Under the pieces are notes generated by a model. That model did not search any database, was not told the origin of the DNA, and saw only the letters and a program-made list of their open reading frames with translations. From positions 1,683,001 to 1,747,000 of the forward strand of contig NZ_PZZM01000001.1 of NCBI RefSeq assembly GCF_003046175.1: DNA of 64,000 nucleotides. Direction: 5' to 3'. Shown in pieces: positions 36,297 to 45,709 of this stretch. Source of the stretch: Bosea sp. 124 (GTDB taxonomy: Bacteria; Pseudomonadota; Alphaproteobacteria; Rhizobiales; Beijerinckiaceae). Positions within the stretch are counted from its first letter, which is position 1. Each line of letters opens with the position of its first letter. The position numbers and the translations under genes were made by a program.

Positions 36297-37298
36297 ATGA
36301 TCGATGATGCGAAGGTGACAGCGATGACCGCACATATCCAGAAGCTCGGCGTGATGACGCCGACCCGCTTTTCGAACGCCGTGCTCGCGCGGGCGACGGA
36401 GGCGATGCCGTCCGAGGCCGATTTTCCGTCGACCGCACCGGGCTCCGACTACGATACCGTGCGGCGCATCCTCGCCTATATCACCGAGCACTGGCGTAAC
36501 CAGCCGACGATCGAGGCGATCGCGGAGGCGGCAGGCGCGACGCCGACCGATGTCCACCACCTGTTCCGGCGCTGGTGCGGGCTGACGCCCAAGGCCTTCC
36601 TGCAGGCGATCACGCTCGACCATGCCAAGGGGTTGCTCGGCGCCTCCGCCAGCGTGCTCGACACCGCACTCGAGGTCGGGCTCTCGGGACCGGGTCGGCT
36701 GCACGATCTCTTCGTGACGCATGAGGCGATGTCGCCGGGCGAGTGGAAAACCGGCGGCGAGGGCCTCGCGCTCGCTTACGGCTTCCACACCTCCCCTTTC
36801 GGCGAGGCGCTGATCGTCGCGACGGATCGCGGGCTTGCCGGGCTCGGCTGGGTGTCCGACGGGCTCGACGGCGGCAAGGTCGTCGGCGGCCGGGCGGAGG
36901 CTCTGGCCGACATGATGCGGCGCTGGCCCCATGCCGACTACCGCTTCGACCCGCAGGCGACCGCGCCCTATGCCGCCCGCATCTTCGACCCCTCCGCCTG
37001 GTCGGCCCAGACGCCGCTGCGCGTCGTGCTGATCGGCACAGATTTCGAGGTCAGGGTATGGGAGACGCTGCTGCGGATTCCGGTCGGGCGCGCCACCACC
37101 TATGGCGACGTCGCCTGCCATATCGGCAAGCCCACGGCTTCGCGGGCCGTTGGCATGGCGGTGGGCAAGAACCCGATCTCCTTCGTGGTGCCCTGCCACC
37201 GCGTCATCGGGAAATCCGGTGCGCTGACCGGCTATCACTGGGGCCTGACGCGCAAGCGTGCCATCCTCGGCTGGGAGGCCGGCCAGACGGCAGGCTGA
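36297..37298 (+). CDS. Ada-like AraC-HTH / methylated-DNA-cysteine S-methyltransferase
   Basis: A fusion of 333 residues. An AraC-type helix-turn-helix (about 50-130: ILAYITEHWRNQPTIEAIAEAAGATPTDVHHLFRRWCGLTPKAFLQ) precedes an O6-methylguanine-DNA methyltransferase domain with the acceptor cysteine C300 in VPCHRVIG. The N-terminal zinc domain of E. coli Ada with its phosphotriester-accepting Cys is missing, so the methyl-triggered switch of classical Ada is not expected. It repairs O6-alkylguanine and may still regulate genes. ATG 36324 is an alternative start. Confidence 0.94.
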   Translation: MIDDAKVTAMTAHIQKLGVMTPTRFSNAVLARATEAMPSEADFPSTAPGSDYDTVRRILAYITEHWRNQPTIEAIAEAAGATPTDVHHLFRRWCGLTPKAFLQAITLDHAKGLLGASASVLDTALEVGLSGPGRLHDLFVTHEAMSPGEWKTGGEGLALAYGFHTSPFGEALIVATDRGLAGLGWVSDGLDGGKVVGGRAEALADMMRRWPHADYRFDPQATAPYAARIFDPSAWSAQTPLRVVLIGTDFEVRVWETLLRIPVGRATTYGDVACHIGKPTASRAVGMAVGKNPISFVVPCHRVIGKSGALTGYHWGLTRKRAILGWEAGQTAG

Positions 37299-37307
37299 AC
37301 CGCCGGA

Positions 37308-39014
37308 TCAATCCCTCAGATACATGTCCCAGCAGGGCGAAAGCGCGATCAACCTGCGACCTGCCAGGGCCTCCGCGAAATGCTGGCGGATGGCCTCGCG
37401 GGACGTCGTCGGCGGGCATTTCGGGGCGAGGATCGCGTCGGTTCTGGCCAGTTCCGCCAGGGTGTCCGGTTCCAAGGCCGGCGTGCTGCGGCCGGGGTCC
37501 ATGCCGATCGGGACATGGCGCGGCGGCGTCCGATCGAGCAGGCGGTTGAACGGATCGACGAAGTCCAGCGTCAGGAAGCCGTTGAGCCTGCGGCCATTGG
37601 CGGCCTCCCAGGCGCGGATGGCGGCGACGCCCTGCCGGACCTCGAGCAGCCAGGCCGCCTGATAGTCGATTTCGGAATAGAGGATGTAGGAAGGCGGCAG
37701 GTCGCGTTTCATCAGATCGCGATAGCTTGCCTGATGCGCGGCGTAGTGCTCCAGCATCCCGGCGGCGCGCGCGGCCATGTCGGCCTTCACGCTGACGCGG
37801 CCGAGCGGACCGAGTTCGGGCGCATCGAGCGCGACATGGCCGGCCGCGCCCAGCACGGCACGAACGCTGCGCTCGACGAAAATCACCGCGCTCGGCAGGG
37901 CCGTGGCCAGCGCGAGGACCAGGACGAGCGGCTTCAGCGCATCCTGCCGTTCGCGCCAGTCGAGCAGAATCAGCAGCAGGACCGGCCAGAGACCGATATA
38001 TTCGAGCGAGCCGGTGTTCTGCGTCTCGAAGAAGGTCAGCGCGACCAGCGCGGCGGCGAGCCAGCCGAGATTGGAGGCGGCGAAACTGCGCAGCCCTTCC
38101 AGCGACGGCGCGATGCCCCCGCGCCAGGCGGATACCACCAGCGCGCCGATGAGCAGCAGGCAGGGACCGACGACGTTGAACTTGACCGAGGCGACGGTGA
38201 GGAAGCGCGGCAGCAGCGCGCCGGTGTTGAGGGCGAGCAGCGCCAGGATGTCGGCGATATAGGCCCGCACCAGCCCGGTCGCGAGATCGAGTACCCCGAG
38301 CGCGCCCAGCACCAGCGCCGCAGCGATGGTGGCGTCGCGCAGCCGCAGTCGCCCGGCTATCACGGCATAGCCGACCAGCATGGCGCCGGTGACGGCGCCG
38401 GTGATCTTGACCAGGAACAGCGCCAGCATCAGCGCCGCGACCAGCCCGATCGTCAGCCGCCGGGCCTGAACGAAGAGCAACGTCGCGATCAGCAAGTAGA
38501 GCAGCAAGGCGACATGACGGTTGTAGTGCCCGTAGCCGTCGAAGCCCGGCATCGGGTAGAGCCCATGCAGGTTGATCGGCAATGAGGCGAAAAGCAGGAA
38601 GGGCAGCAGCAGCGCCAGCGCCATCCGGCGCGAAAGCGTGGCGACATCGGCGCAGAGCAGGGCTGCGACCGGCAGCAGCACCGGCAACAGCGCCCAGTTG
38701 GCGAGCAACATCGGCTGGGCGCGCGGGAACAGCGCATCGAGCAGGGCTGCGCCGTAATAGCCGAGCGGGCCCACCGGAGCGAAGAAATCGAGGCTCGGGA
38801 TTTGCCCCATGCGGATGCGCTGGATCGCATCGAGATAGACCGCGGTGTCCCAGGCATTCGGACCGAGCGGCAGGCGCAGCGGCAGGCAGAGAGCCGCGGC
38901 GGCCGCGAGTGCGAAAACCACGATCCACAGGGCCGGCGTCCCGGCGAGACGGGCCAGACTGGCGGACCGCCGCTGCGGCGAAGCCAGCGGCGCACCGAGA
39001 TTTCCGACCGACAT
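37308..39014 (-). CDS. Polytopic membrane protein, possible glycosyltransferase-like
   Basis: A protein of 568 residues with about ten to twelve hydrophobic helices between residues 28 and 385, then a soluble C-terminal domain of about 180 residues. The first external loop contains GPNAWDTAVYLDAIQRIRMGQIPSLDFFAPVGPLGYYG: an acidic Asp near the end of the first helix and an xxFxxPVGPLxYY pattern seen in GT39/ArnT-like lipid-linked sugar transferases. Overall similarity is not enough for a named family. It converges on the Ada-like gene with a nine-base gap. Confidence 0.85.
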   Translation of the reverse strand: MSVGNLGAPLASPQRRSASLARLAGTPALWIVVFALAAAAALCLPLRLPLGPNAWDTAVYLDAIQRIRMGQIPSLDFFAPVGPLGYYGAALLDALFPRAQPMLLANWALLPVLLPVAALLCADVATLSRRMALALLLPFLLFASLPINLHGLYPMPGFDGYGHYNRHVALLLYLLIATLLFVQARRLTIGLVAALMLALFLVKITGAVTGAMLVGYAVIAGRLRLRDATIAAALVLGALGVLDLATGLVRAYIADILALLALNTGALLPRFLTVASVKFNVVGPCLLLIGALVVSAWRGGIAPSLEGLRSFAASNLGWLAAALVALTFFETQNTGSLEYIGLWPVLLLILLDWRERQDALKPLVLVLALATALPSAVIFVERSVRAVLGAAGHVALDAPELGPLGRVSVKADMAARAAGMLEHYAAHQASYRDLMKRDLPPSYILYSEIDYQAAWLLEVRQGVAAIRAWEAANGRRLNGFLTLDFVDPFNRLLDRTPPRHVPIGMDPGRSTPALEPDTLAELARTDAILAPKCPPTTSREAIRQHFAEALAGRRLIALSPCWDMYLRD

Positions 39015-39149
39015 GCCGCGCCTTCCGAATCCTTCGAGCAGGCACCGAACTTGCCGGACAAACCTTACCCGGAGCCTGCCGCGATCGTCGAAAGACCGAG
39101 ATTTCGCCCGACCGCCCAGGCAAATCGTCGAAACTGGTTTCCGGACCGG

Positions 39150-40169
39150 TTAACTTCGCGCGATCTCGGCGAAACGCTCCGGCAGCACGAAGCCATGGCC
39201 CAGCGGATCGTCCGCCTCGATGACGAAGGTGCCCTCGCCGGCAAAATGGCTCGAGCCACCGACGGCGACGGTGACCGCGCCGGGCGCCGGGCCCTCGACA
39301 CCGCCCAGCACGCAGCCGGTGAAGGTCCCGCCGGTGATGCTACGGACATGCCGTGTCCGTCCCGCCGAAACGAGGCCCTTGGCATGATCCAGCGCCATCC
39401 GCGCGGTGACGCCCGAGCCGGTCGGCGAACGGTCGATCTGGCGCTCGGCGAAGATGCAGAGATTGAAGCTGGTCTCGCCCGGGCCGGCCTCGTCGGTGAC
39501 GATTGTGCCATAGAGGAAACCGAGATCGGGCTCGGTCGGATGGGTGACGGCAAACGTCGCGCGTACCCTGTCGGTGAGAGCCGCCGCCGCATCGGTCAAC
39601 GCCGCGACCGGGCTCTCGAACAGATCGAGCCCGAAACGGGACGCCGGCAGGATGCAGTAGAATGCGCCGCCATAGGCGATATCGGTGGTGAGAGCCCCGA
39701 AACCCGGGACCTCGACGACGAGATCGCGGGCCAAGACGAAGGCCGGCACGCTCTCGAAAACGACGCTCTCGACCTTGCCGTCGCGAACCGCGCATTCCAG
39801 CCGCAGCAGGCCGCAGGGGGCCTCGATGGCAAAGCGGGTCACGGGCTCGACCGCGGGCACCAGCCCGTGCTCGATCGCATAGCGGCCGAGCGCGATCGTC
39901 GCGTGGCCGCACATGGTCGAATAGCCTTCGTTATGTGTGAACAGCACGCCGAAGGCCGCGTCGCGATGAGAGGCTGCGACCGGGATGACGCCATACATGC
40001 CGGCATGGCCGCGCGGCTCCAGCATCATCGCCCGGCGGAGATGATCGTGGTTCTCGCGCGCATCGCGGCGCTTTTCGAGAATCGTCGCGCCCTTCAGCTC
40101 CGGATAGCCGCCGGTGACGATGCGCACCGGCTCGCCGCAGGTGTGATAGTCGAGATAGCTCAGGCGCAT
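39150..40169 (-). CDS. Proline racemase family, probable trans-3-hydroxy-L-proline dehydratase
   Basis: An enzyme of 339 residues of the proline racemase superfamily. The first catalytic position is C87 (STMCGHATIALGR). The second, Cys in racemases and epimerases, is T250 (DRSPTGSGVTARMALDHAKG). The Cys/Thr pair marks trans-3-hydroxy-L-proline dehydratases (product Delta1-pyrroline-2-carboxylate). The N-terminus MRLSYLDYHTCGEPVRIV and ATG 40169 match the family. It is 16 bases downstream of a PfkB-family kinase gene, which does not share an obvious pathway. No reductase for the pyrroline product is adjacent. Confidence 0.9.
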   Translation of the reverse strand: MRLSYLDYHTCGEPVRIVTGGYPELKGATILEKRRDARENHDHLRRAMMLEPRGHAGMYGVIPVAASHRDAAFGVLFTHNEGYSTMCGHATIALGRYAIEHGLVPAVEPVTRFAIEAPCGLLRLECAVRDGKVESVVFESVPAFVLARDLVVEVPGFGALTTDIAYGGAFYCILPASRFGLDLFESPVAALTDAAAALTDRVRATFAVTHPTEPDLGFLYGTIVTDEAGPGETSFNLCIFAERQIDRSPTGSGVTARMALDHAKGLVSAGRTRHVRSITGGTFTGCVLGGVEGPAPGAVTVAVGGSSHFAGEGTFVIEADDPLGHGFVLPERFAEIARS

Positions 40170-40185
40170 CGTCGCGGTCCCGGTG

Positions 40186-41115
40186 TCAAATGGCGGTTCG
40201 GCGCGGCGGATCGCAGCCGGGTCTGGTGCAGGTATCCGCCGCAACGGCACAGGCGAAGGCCAGCGCGGCCTGGAGATCGTCACGCAACGCGTCGGTGAAG
40301 CCCCGCCCGAGCCGACCGCGGGCTGCCAGCACCGCGAGAAAGCCGCCGATGAAGGTATCGCCCGCACCGACCGTGTCGACCACCGTGACCGGCGGCGCGG
40401 CAGCGGCGAGCGCCTCTTTCGGGCCGTAGCAGATGGCTCCGTCGGGTCCTTGCGTGACGAGGACGAGACGGGCGCCGAGCGCGTGCCAGCGCTGCGCGGT
40501 CGTCTCCGCGGATTCGCCCGGATACAGCCAGGCGAGGTCGTCGAGGCTCGCCTTGACGATGTCGGCCTGAGCGATGCGCGCCTCGATCAGGGCCAGCGCC
40601 CGGCCGCGCTCCGGCAGGACGGAGGCGCGGATGTTGACGTCGTAGCTCATCGTCGCCCCCGCCGCGCGGGCGCTCGCGGCCAGCGCCGCCACGGCCTCGG
40701 CCGAGGCACCGACGGTGGCGCCGAAGGACGCGGCGTGAAGATGGGCGGCGCCGGGTGGCATGTGGCGCGGCGTGCCCTCCGGCTCGGCATGGGCCGTGCC
40801 GTCGAGATACAGGGCGAATTCCGGGACACCGCCGGGGCCGAGCGGCGCGACGATGGCGACCGCGCTCGGCAGGCGGCTGTCATGGATCTGCGCCGCGCCG
40901 ATGCCCTCTCGCCGCAGCGCATCGCGGAAGCGGCGGCCGAGAGCGTCGGTGGAGAGCGCCCCGGCATAGGCCGGCCGCGCGCCGAAGCGGGCGAGCGCCA
41001 GCGCCGCGTTGAAGCCGGAGCCGCCCAGCACCGCCTCGTAGAGCCGCCCCTCGGCGTCGCGCGGGATGAAATCGCCGATCGCCTCGCCGACGACGAGGAT
41101 GTCGGCTGCGCTCAC
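40186..41115 (-). CDS. PfkB-family carbohydrate kinase (fructokinase-like)
   Basis: A ribokinase-fold sugar kinase of 309 residues. Visible: ILVVGEAIGDFIPRD, GGSGFNAALALARFGARPAYAGALSTDALGRRF (PfkB motif 1), SYDVNIRASVLPERG, and motif 2 VVDTVGAGDTFIGGFLAVL with the catalytic Asp. The start is GTG 41115, overlapping the stop of the upstream FAH-family gene (GTGA). Substrate could be fructose or a keto-deoxy sugar acid; the FAH partner favours the sugar-acid option. Confidence 0.93.
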   Translation of the reverse strand: MSAADILVVGEAIGDFIPRDAEGRLYEAVLGGSGFNAALALARFGARPAYAGALSTDALGRRFRDALRREGIGAAQIHDSRLPSAVAIVAPLGPGGVPEFALYLDGTAHAEPEGTPRHMPPGAAHLHAASFGATVGASAEAVAALAASARAAGATMSYDVNIRASVLPERGRALALIEARIAQADIVKASLDDLAWLYPGESAETTAQRWHALGARLVLVTQGPDGAICYGPKEALAAAAPPVTVVDTVGAGDTFIGGFLAVLAARGRLGRGFTDALRDDLQAALAFACAVAADTCTRPGCDPPRRTAI

Positions 41116-42290
41116 AGCAGCCCGCGCTTGGCCAGGCTGCGCATCAAATGCGAGGTGCCGAAGGTCCAGGGCTCGCATTCGTCGGTGCGGCGCATGCGGT
41201 TGACCAGCGCGCCGAGCTCGGGCGCGGCGATGGTGACGACGTCACCGTATTTGTGGGTGAAGCCGCCGCCGGGCGTGTCGCGGTCCTTGATCGGCGCGAA
41301 CATGGTGCCGAGATAGAGCGCCGCGCCGTCGGGATACTGGTGATGCGGGCCGATCATCTGCGCTGCAAGATCGGCGGGATCGCGGCTGATCTTGGCGATC
41401 GAGGACGAGCCTTCGAGCGTGAAGCCGTCCTCGCCCTCGACCGTCAGCGTGACCGTGGTGTTGCGGACATGGTCGAGCGTGAAGCCGGCATCGAACAGGC
41501 GGATGAAGGGGCCGACGGCGGCGGCCGCATTGTTGTCCTTGGCCTTGCCGAGCAGCAGGGCGGAGCGTCCCTCGACATCGCGCAGATTGACGTCGTTGCC
41601 AAGCGTGGCGCCGACGATACGCCCGTCCGACGCCACGACCAGCACGATCTCGGGCTCGGGATTGTTCCAGGTCGAGGCCGGGTGCAGGCCGGCATCGAAG
41701 CCCGTGCCGACCGAGGACATCGGCGGCGCCTTGGTGAAGATCTCAGCGTCGGGCCCGATGCCGACCTCGAGATACTGGCTCCAGGCGCCCTGCTTGATCA
41801 GCACCTCCTTGAGATGCATCGCCTCGGGCGAACCGGGCTTCAGCTTCGAGAGATCGTCGCCGATGAGCTTGCCGATCTCGGCGCGGATCGCCACGGCCGC
41901 CGCCGGATTGCCGCGTGCCTTCTCCTCGATGACGCGCTCCAGCATCGAGACCGCGAAGGTGACGCCGGCCGCCTTCACGACCTGAAGATCGAGCGGCGAG
42001 AGCAGCCAGGGCCTGCCAGCATCGCGACCGTCAACCGGGGTGTTCGCCAGAATCTCCGCAAGCGTCCCGATCGGCTCGCCCGGCGCCGCCCGCAGCGCCG
42101 CGGCCGGGTCCTTCGCCTCGCAGAGGTCGCGGCTGGTGGCAAAGGCGCGGCTGATGTCGATGAGCAGGCCGTCGCGCAAGGTCACGACCGCCGGGCCACC
42201 GACATCGGGGCGCCAGACGCGGCCGAGCAAGGTGGCAGCGGCAGCATCATTCGGCAGGGTCTGATCTGGCGTCAGCAAGAGGTTTGGCAT
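41112..42290 (-). CDS. Fumarylacetoacetate hydrolase family protein, AraD1-like dehydratase
   Basis: A FAH-fold protein of 392 residues. It is longer than simple FAH hydrolases and resembles 2-keto-3-deoxy-pentonate dehydratases. Motifs: GVTFAVSMLERVIEEKARGN, PEIVLVVASDGRIVGATLGNDVNLRDVEGRSALLLGKAKDNNAAAAVGPFIRLFD (with acidic metal ligands), and TPGGGFTHKYGDVVTIAAPELGALVNRM. ATG 42290 is the recognisable start. It is coupled to the PfkB kinase (GTGA overlap), so both may serve sugar-acid catabolism. It diverges from ugpB. Confidence 0.88.
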   Translation of the reverse strand: MPNLLLTPDQTLPNDAAAATLLGRVWRPDVGGPAVVTLRDGLLIDISRAFATSRDLCEAKDPAAALRAAPGEPIGTLAEILANTPVDGRDAGRPWLLSPLDLQVVKAAGVTFAVSMLERVIEEKARGNPAAAVAIRAEIGKLIGDDLSKLKPGSPEAMHLKEVLIKQGAWSQYLEVGIGPDAEIFTKAPPMSSVGTGFDAGLHPASTWNNPEPEIVLVVASDGRIVGATLGNDVNLRDVEGRSALLLGKAKDNNAAAAVGPFIRLFDAGFTLDHVRNTTVTLTVEGEDGFTLEGSSSIAKISRDPADLAAQMIGPHHQYPDGAALYLGTMFAPIKDRDTPGGGFTHKYGDVVTIAAPELGALVNRMRRTDECEPWTFGTSHLMRSLAKRGLL

Positions 42291-42391
42291 GGCGGGGATC
42301 CGTCGAGGGCGCAATGGCCGGGGAGAACAGCGCCTTCCGGGCAAATGTGCAAGGGCCTCCGCACAGGGATGCGCCGATCAGGCGCTTGCGC

Positions 42392-42409
42392 CTGTCATGA
42401 TTTTGTCAT
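42392..42409 (+). promoter_or_regulatory. Pho box (PhoB binding site) upstream of ugpBAEC
   Basis: Two direct heptamers, CTGTCAT and TTGTCAT, are separated by GATT. This matches the 18-base PhoB consensus (CTGTCAT plus four AT-rich bases, then CTGTCAT) with one mismatch in the second repeat. It lies about 83 bases before the ugpB start and faces the operon. ugp operons are known phosphate-starvation genes, so PhoB activation under low phosphate is expected. Confidence 0.82.
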
Positions 42410-42491
42410 TGAAACGTCGCCCGCCCTTCATGCTAGCTTGCGCACCAACAAGAACAGCCGCCCAAAGCGAACCGAGGGCGGAAGGGAGATA

Positions 42492-43820
42492 ATGATGACA
42501 GTGAAATCTCGCATCCTGATGTCCGTCGCCGCTTTCGCGCTCGCCGGTGCCGCGCCTGCGGCAGCCCAGACCGAAATCCAATGGTGGCATGCGCTGACCG
42601 GCGCCAACAACGATGTCGTCGTGAAACTGGCCGAGGATTTCAACGCCTCGCAAAAGGACTACAAGATCGTTCCGGCCTATAAGGGCTCCTATCCGGACAC
42701 ACTGAACGCCGGCATCGCCGCCTTCCGCGCTGGCACCGCCCCTCACATCCTGCAGGTCTTCGAGGTCGGCACCGGCACGATGATGTCCGCCAAGGGCGCC
42801 GTGAAACCCGTCCACGAGATGATGAAGGAAGCCGGCGAAGCATTCGATCCGAAGGCCTATCTGCCGGCGATCACCGGCTACTACTCGACGGCCAAGGGCG
42901 AGATGCTCTCGATGCCGTTCAACTCCTCCTCGATGGTGATGTGGTATAATAAGGACGCCTTCAAGAAGGCCGGCCTGAACCCCGACGCCCCGCCGAAGAC
43001 CTGGCCCGAAGTGTTCGAAGCCGGCAAGAAATTGAAGGCGGCCGGCTTCGAGAAGTGCGGCTTCACCAATGCCTGGGCGCCCTGGGCCAACATCGAGCAG
43101 TTCGGCGCCTGGCACAACATTCCGCTGTCGACCAAGGTCAACGGCATGGACGGCTTCGACGCCGTGCTCAACTTCAACCAGAGCCCGCTCTTCCTGAAGC
43201 ATTGGACCAATCTGGCCGAGCTGCAGAAGGCCGGCGTCTACGATTACTCCGGCCGCACCAACACCGGTGAAGGCCGCTTCACCTCGGGCGAATGCCCGAT
43301 CATGCTGACCTCCTCGGGCTTCTTCGGCAACGTCAAGGCCAACGCCAAGTTCGACTGGGCCAATGCCGCGATGCCTTACTACCCCGAAGCCGCCGGCGCG
43401 CCGCAGAACTCGATCATCGGCGGCGCCTCGCTGTGGGTGATGGGTGGCAAGAAGGCCGACGAATACAAGGGCGTCGCCAAGTTCTTCACCTTCCTCTCCG
43501 ATGTCGACCGGCAGGTGAAGCTGCACACCGAGTCGGGCTATCTGCCGATCACCAAGGCGGCCTATGAGAAGGTCAAGGCGTCGGGCTTCTACAAGGACAA
43601 GCCCTATCTCGAGACCCCGATCCTGGAGCTCAACAACAAGGAGCCGACGGACAACTCGAAGGGCCTGCGCTATGGCAGCCTCGTCCAGATCCGCGACATC
43701 TGGTCGGAGGAAATGGAAGCGGCGCTGAACGGCCAGAAGACCCCGAAGGCAGCGCTCGATGCCGCCGTCGAGCGCGGCAACCAGATGCTGCGCCAGTTCG
43801 AGCGCAGCGCGTCGCGCTGA
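42492..43820 (+). CDS. ugpB: sn-Glycerol-3-phosphate ABC transporter substrate-binding protein
   Basis: A periplasmic receptor of 442 residues for glycerol-3-phosphate. The signal peptide (MTVKSRILMSVAAFALAGAAPAAAQ) is followed by TEIQWWHALTGANNDVVVKLAEDFN, YKGSYPDTLNAGIAAFRAG, PFNSSSMVMWYNKDAFKKAG and GGASLWVMGGKKADEYKG, all UgpB-like. Two ATGs (42492, 42495) are adjacent; the second is better spaced from AGGGAG. First gene of ugpBAEC, downstream of a Pho box. A palindromic element separates it from ugpA. Confidence 0.97.
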   Translation: MMTVKSRILMSVAAFALAGAAPAAAQTEIQWWHALTGANNDVVVKLAEDFNASQKDYKIVPAYKGSYPDTLNAGIAAFRAGTAPHILQVFEVGTGTMMSAKGAVKPVHEMMKEAGEAFDPKAYLPAITGYYSTAKGEMLSMPFNSSSMVMWYNKDAFKKAGLNPDAPPKTWPEVFEAGKKLKAAGFEKCGFTNAWAPWANIEQFGAWHNIPLSTKVNGMDGFDAVLNFNQSPLFLKHWTNLAELQKAGVYDYSGRTNTGEGRFTSGECPIMLTSSGFFGNVKANAKFDWANAAMPYYPEAAGAPQNSIIGGASLWVMGGKKADEYKGVAKFFTFLSDVDRQVKLHTESGYLPITKAAYEKVKASGFYKDKPYLETPILELNNKEPTDNSKGLRYGSLVQIRDIWSEEMEAALNGQKTPKAALDAAVERGNQMLRQFERSASR

Positions 43821-43827
43821 GCTTCTT

Positions 43828-43958
43828 CGTCATTCCGGGGCGGCCCGAAGGGCCGAACCCGGAACCCACGACGGGGCAGGCCACCCGGACTGCTCCGTTG
43901 ACATCTCTCACCCGGTCGTGGGTTCCGGGTTCTTCGCTTCGCGAAGCCCCGGAATGAC
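43828..43958. repeat. Composite palindromic intergenic element, copy 7
   Basis: This 131-base element is essentially one long hairpin: CGTCATTCCGGGGC pairs with GCCCCGGAATGAC and GGAACCCACGAC with GTCGTGGGTTCC. It sits between ugpB and ugpA, where it may protect the receptor mRNA and lower expression of the downstream genes. Confidence 0.8.
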
Positions 43959-43972
43959 ATGAGTAGCGCTTG

Positions 43973-44854
43973 ATGCAGAAGAACGCCTTCTTCAATGGAT
44001 TGACGATTCCGCTGATGCTGCTCCTGCCGCAGCTCGCGATCACGGTCGTGTTCTTCTACTGGCCGGCCACCCAGGCCGTGTGGCAGAGCTTTCTCCTGCA
44101 AGACGCTTTCGGAACATCGACCGAATTCGTCTGGTTCGAGAACTACCAGCTTCTGTTCAGCGACCCTGGCTATCTTCGCGCCTTTATCAATACGGCGATC
44201 TTCTCGAGCTTCGTCTGCGTGCTCTCGCTCTCGCTGGCACTGCTTTTCGCGGTCATGGCGGACCGCCAGATCCGTGGCGCCGAGATCTACAAGACGCTGC
44301 TGATCTGGCCCTATGCGGTGGCGCCCGCCGTCGCAGGCGTGCTCTGGCTGTTCATGTTCGATCCTTCGCTGGGCATGCTGGCGCGCGGACTGTCGAATCT
44401 CGGCATCGCCTGGAATCCCCGCCTCAACGGCAATGACGCGATGCTGCTCGTCATCCTCGCCGCGACCTGGAAGCAGATCAGCTACAATTTCCTGTTCTTC
44501 CTCGCCGGCCTCCAGTCGATCCCCAAGAGCGTGATCGAGGCCGCCGTGATCGACGGCGCGCGGCCGATGCGGCGCTTCTGGACGATCGTCTTCCCGCTGC
44601 TCTCGCCGACGACCTTCTTTCTGCTCGTCGTCAACATCGTCTACGTCTTCTTCGACACCTTCGGCATCATCGACACCGTCACCGGCGGCGGCCCATCGGG
44701 CGCGACCGAGACACTGGTCTACAAGGTCTTCGCGGACGGCAAGGGCGGCTCGAACCTCGGCGGCTCGGCGGCCCAATCGGTCGTGCTGCTGGTCATGGTG
44801 ATCGCGATGACCGCCGTGCAGTTCAAGTTCATCGAGCGCAGGGTCAGCTACTGA
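43973..44854 (+). CDS. ugpA: sn-Glycerol-3-phosphate ABC transporter permease UgpA
   Basis: An inner-membrane permease of 293 residues with six hydrophobic segments and the EAA loop [28 protein letters not shown]. Segments [21 protein letters not shown] and [22 protein letters not shown] are typical of UgpA. ATG 43973 is used; a TTG just before is in frame. Its stop overlaps the ugpE start by one base. Confidence 0.97.
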   Translation: MQKNAFFNGLTIPLMLLLPQLAITVVFFYWPATQAVWQSFLLQDAFGTSTEFVWFENYQLLFSDPGYLRAFINTAIFSSFVCVLSLSLALLFAVMADRQIRGAEIYKTLLIWPYAVAPAVAGVLWLFMFDPSLGMLARGLSNLGIAWNPRLNGNDAMLLVILAATWKQISYNFLFFLAGLQSIPKSVIEAAVIDGARPMRRFWTIVFPLLSPTTFFLLVVNIVYVFFDTFGIIDTVTGGGPSGATETLVYKVFADGKGGSNLGGSAAQSVVLLVMVIAMTAVQFKFIERRVSY

Positions 44855-45702
44855 TGGTCGAGGACCGGCGTCTCGGCGATCTGATCGCCTATATCATCCT
44901 GACGATCGGCGTGCTGATCGTCGCCTTCCCGGTCTGGCTGACCTTCGTCGCCTCGACCTGGGATGCAGCCACCATCATCAACGGCAAGCTGCCGCTCTAT
45001 CCGGGACCGTATTTCCTGGAAAACTACAACCGCATCCTGTTCATCGGCACCTCGGGCACGACGCGCGAGCCGGTGCTCGGCATGATGCTGAACTCGTTCA
45101 TCATGGCGATGGCCATCGCGCTGGGCAAGATCTTCATCTCGGTGCTCTCGGCCTATGCGGTGGTCTATTACCGCTTCCCGTTCCGGATGGCAGCGTTCTG
45201 GATCATCTTCGTCACGCTGATGCTGCCCGTGGAAGTCCGCATCTTCCCGACCTTCAAGGTCGTCTCCGATCTGCGCATGCTCGACACCTATCAGGGGCTG
45301 GCCGTGCCGCTAATCGCCTCCGCGACGGGCACGCTGCTGTTCCGGCAGTTCTTCATGACGATACCCGACGAATTGCTGGAAGCCTCGAAGATCGACGGCG
45401 CTGGCCCGTTCAGGTTCTTCAAGGACACGCTGATCCCGCTCTCGATCACGACGATCGCGGCGCTGTTCGTGATCCAGTTCATCTATGGCTGGAACCAGTA
45501 TCTCTGGCCGCTGCTGGTGACGACCAAGGACTCGATGCAGACCATCGTCATCGCGATCAAGAAGATGATCGTCACCTCCGACGCCCTCACCGAATGGCAG
45601 CTCGCCATGGCCACCGCGATGCTCGCGATGCTGCCGCCCGTGCTCGTCGTCATCCTGATGCAGAGGCTCTTCGTGAAGGGCCTGGTCGAAACCGAGAAAT
45701 AA
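44854..45702 (+). CDS. ugpE: sn-Glycerol-3-phosphate ABC transporter permease UgpE
   Basis: The second permease, 282 residues with six helices, EAA loop [31 protein letters not shown], and [28 protein letters not shown] as in UgpE. It overlaps ugpA by one base and is followed seven bases later by ugpC. Confidence 0.97.
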   Translation: MVEDRRLGDLIAYIILTIGVLIVAFPVWLTFVASTWDAATIINGKLPLYPGPYFLENYNRILFIGTSGTTREPVLGMMLNSFIMAMAIALGKIFISVLSAYAVVYYRFPFRMAAFWIIFVTLMLPVEVRIFPTFKVVSDLRMLDTYQGLAVPLIASATGTLLFRQFFMTIPDELLEASKIDGAGPFRFFKDTLIPLSITTIAALFVIQFIYGWNQYLWPLLVTTKDSMQTIVIAIKKMIVTSDALTEWQLAMATAMLAMLPPVLVVILMQRLFVKGLVETEK

Positions 45703-45709
45703 GCCGCCG

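Noticed and set aside
37204..39123. Long open frame of 639 codons antisense to and out of frame with the polytopic membrane protein
   Set aside because: Arg/Gly/Ala-rich low-complexity translation typical of GC-rich shadow frames; the overlapping frame gives a coherent membrane protein.
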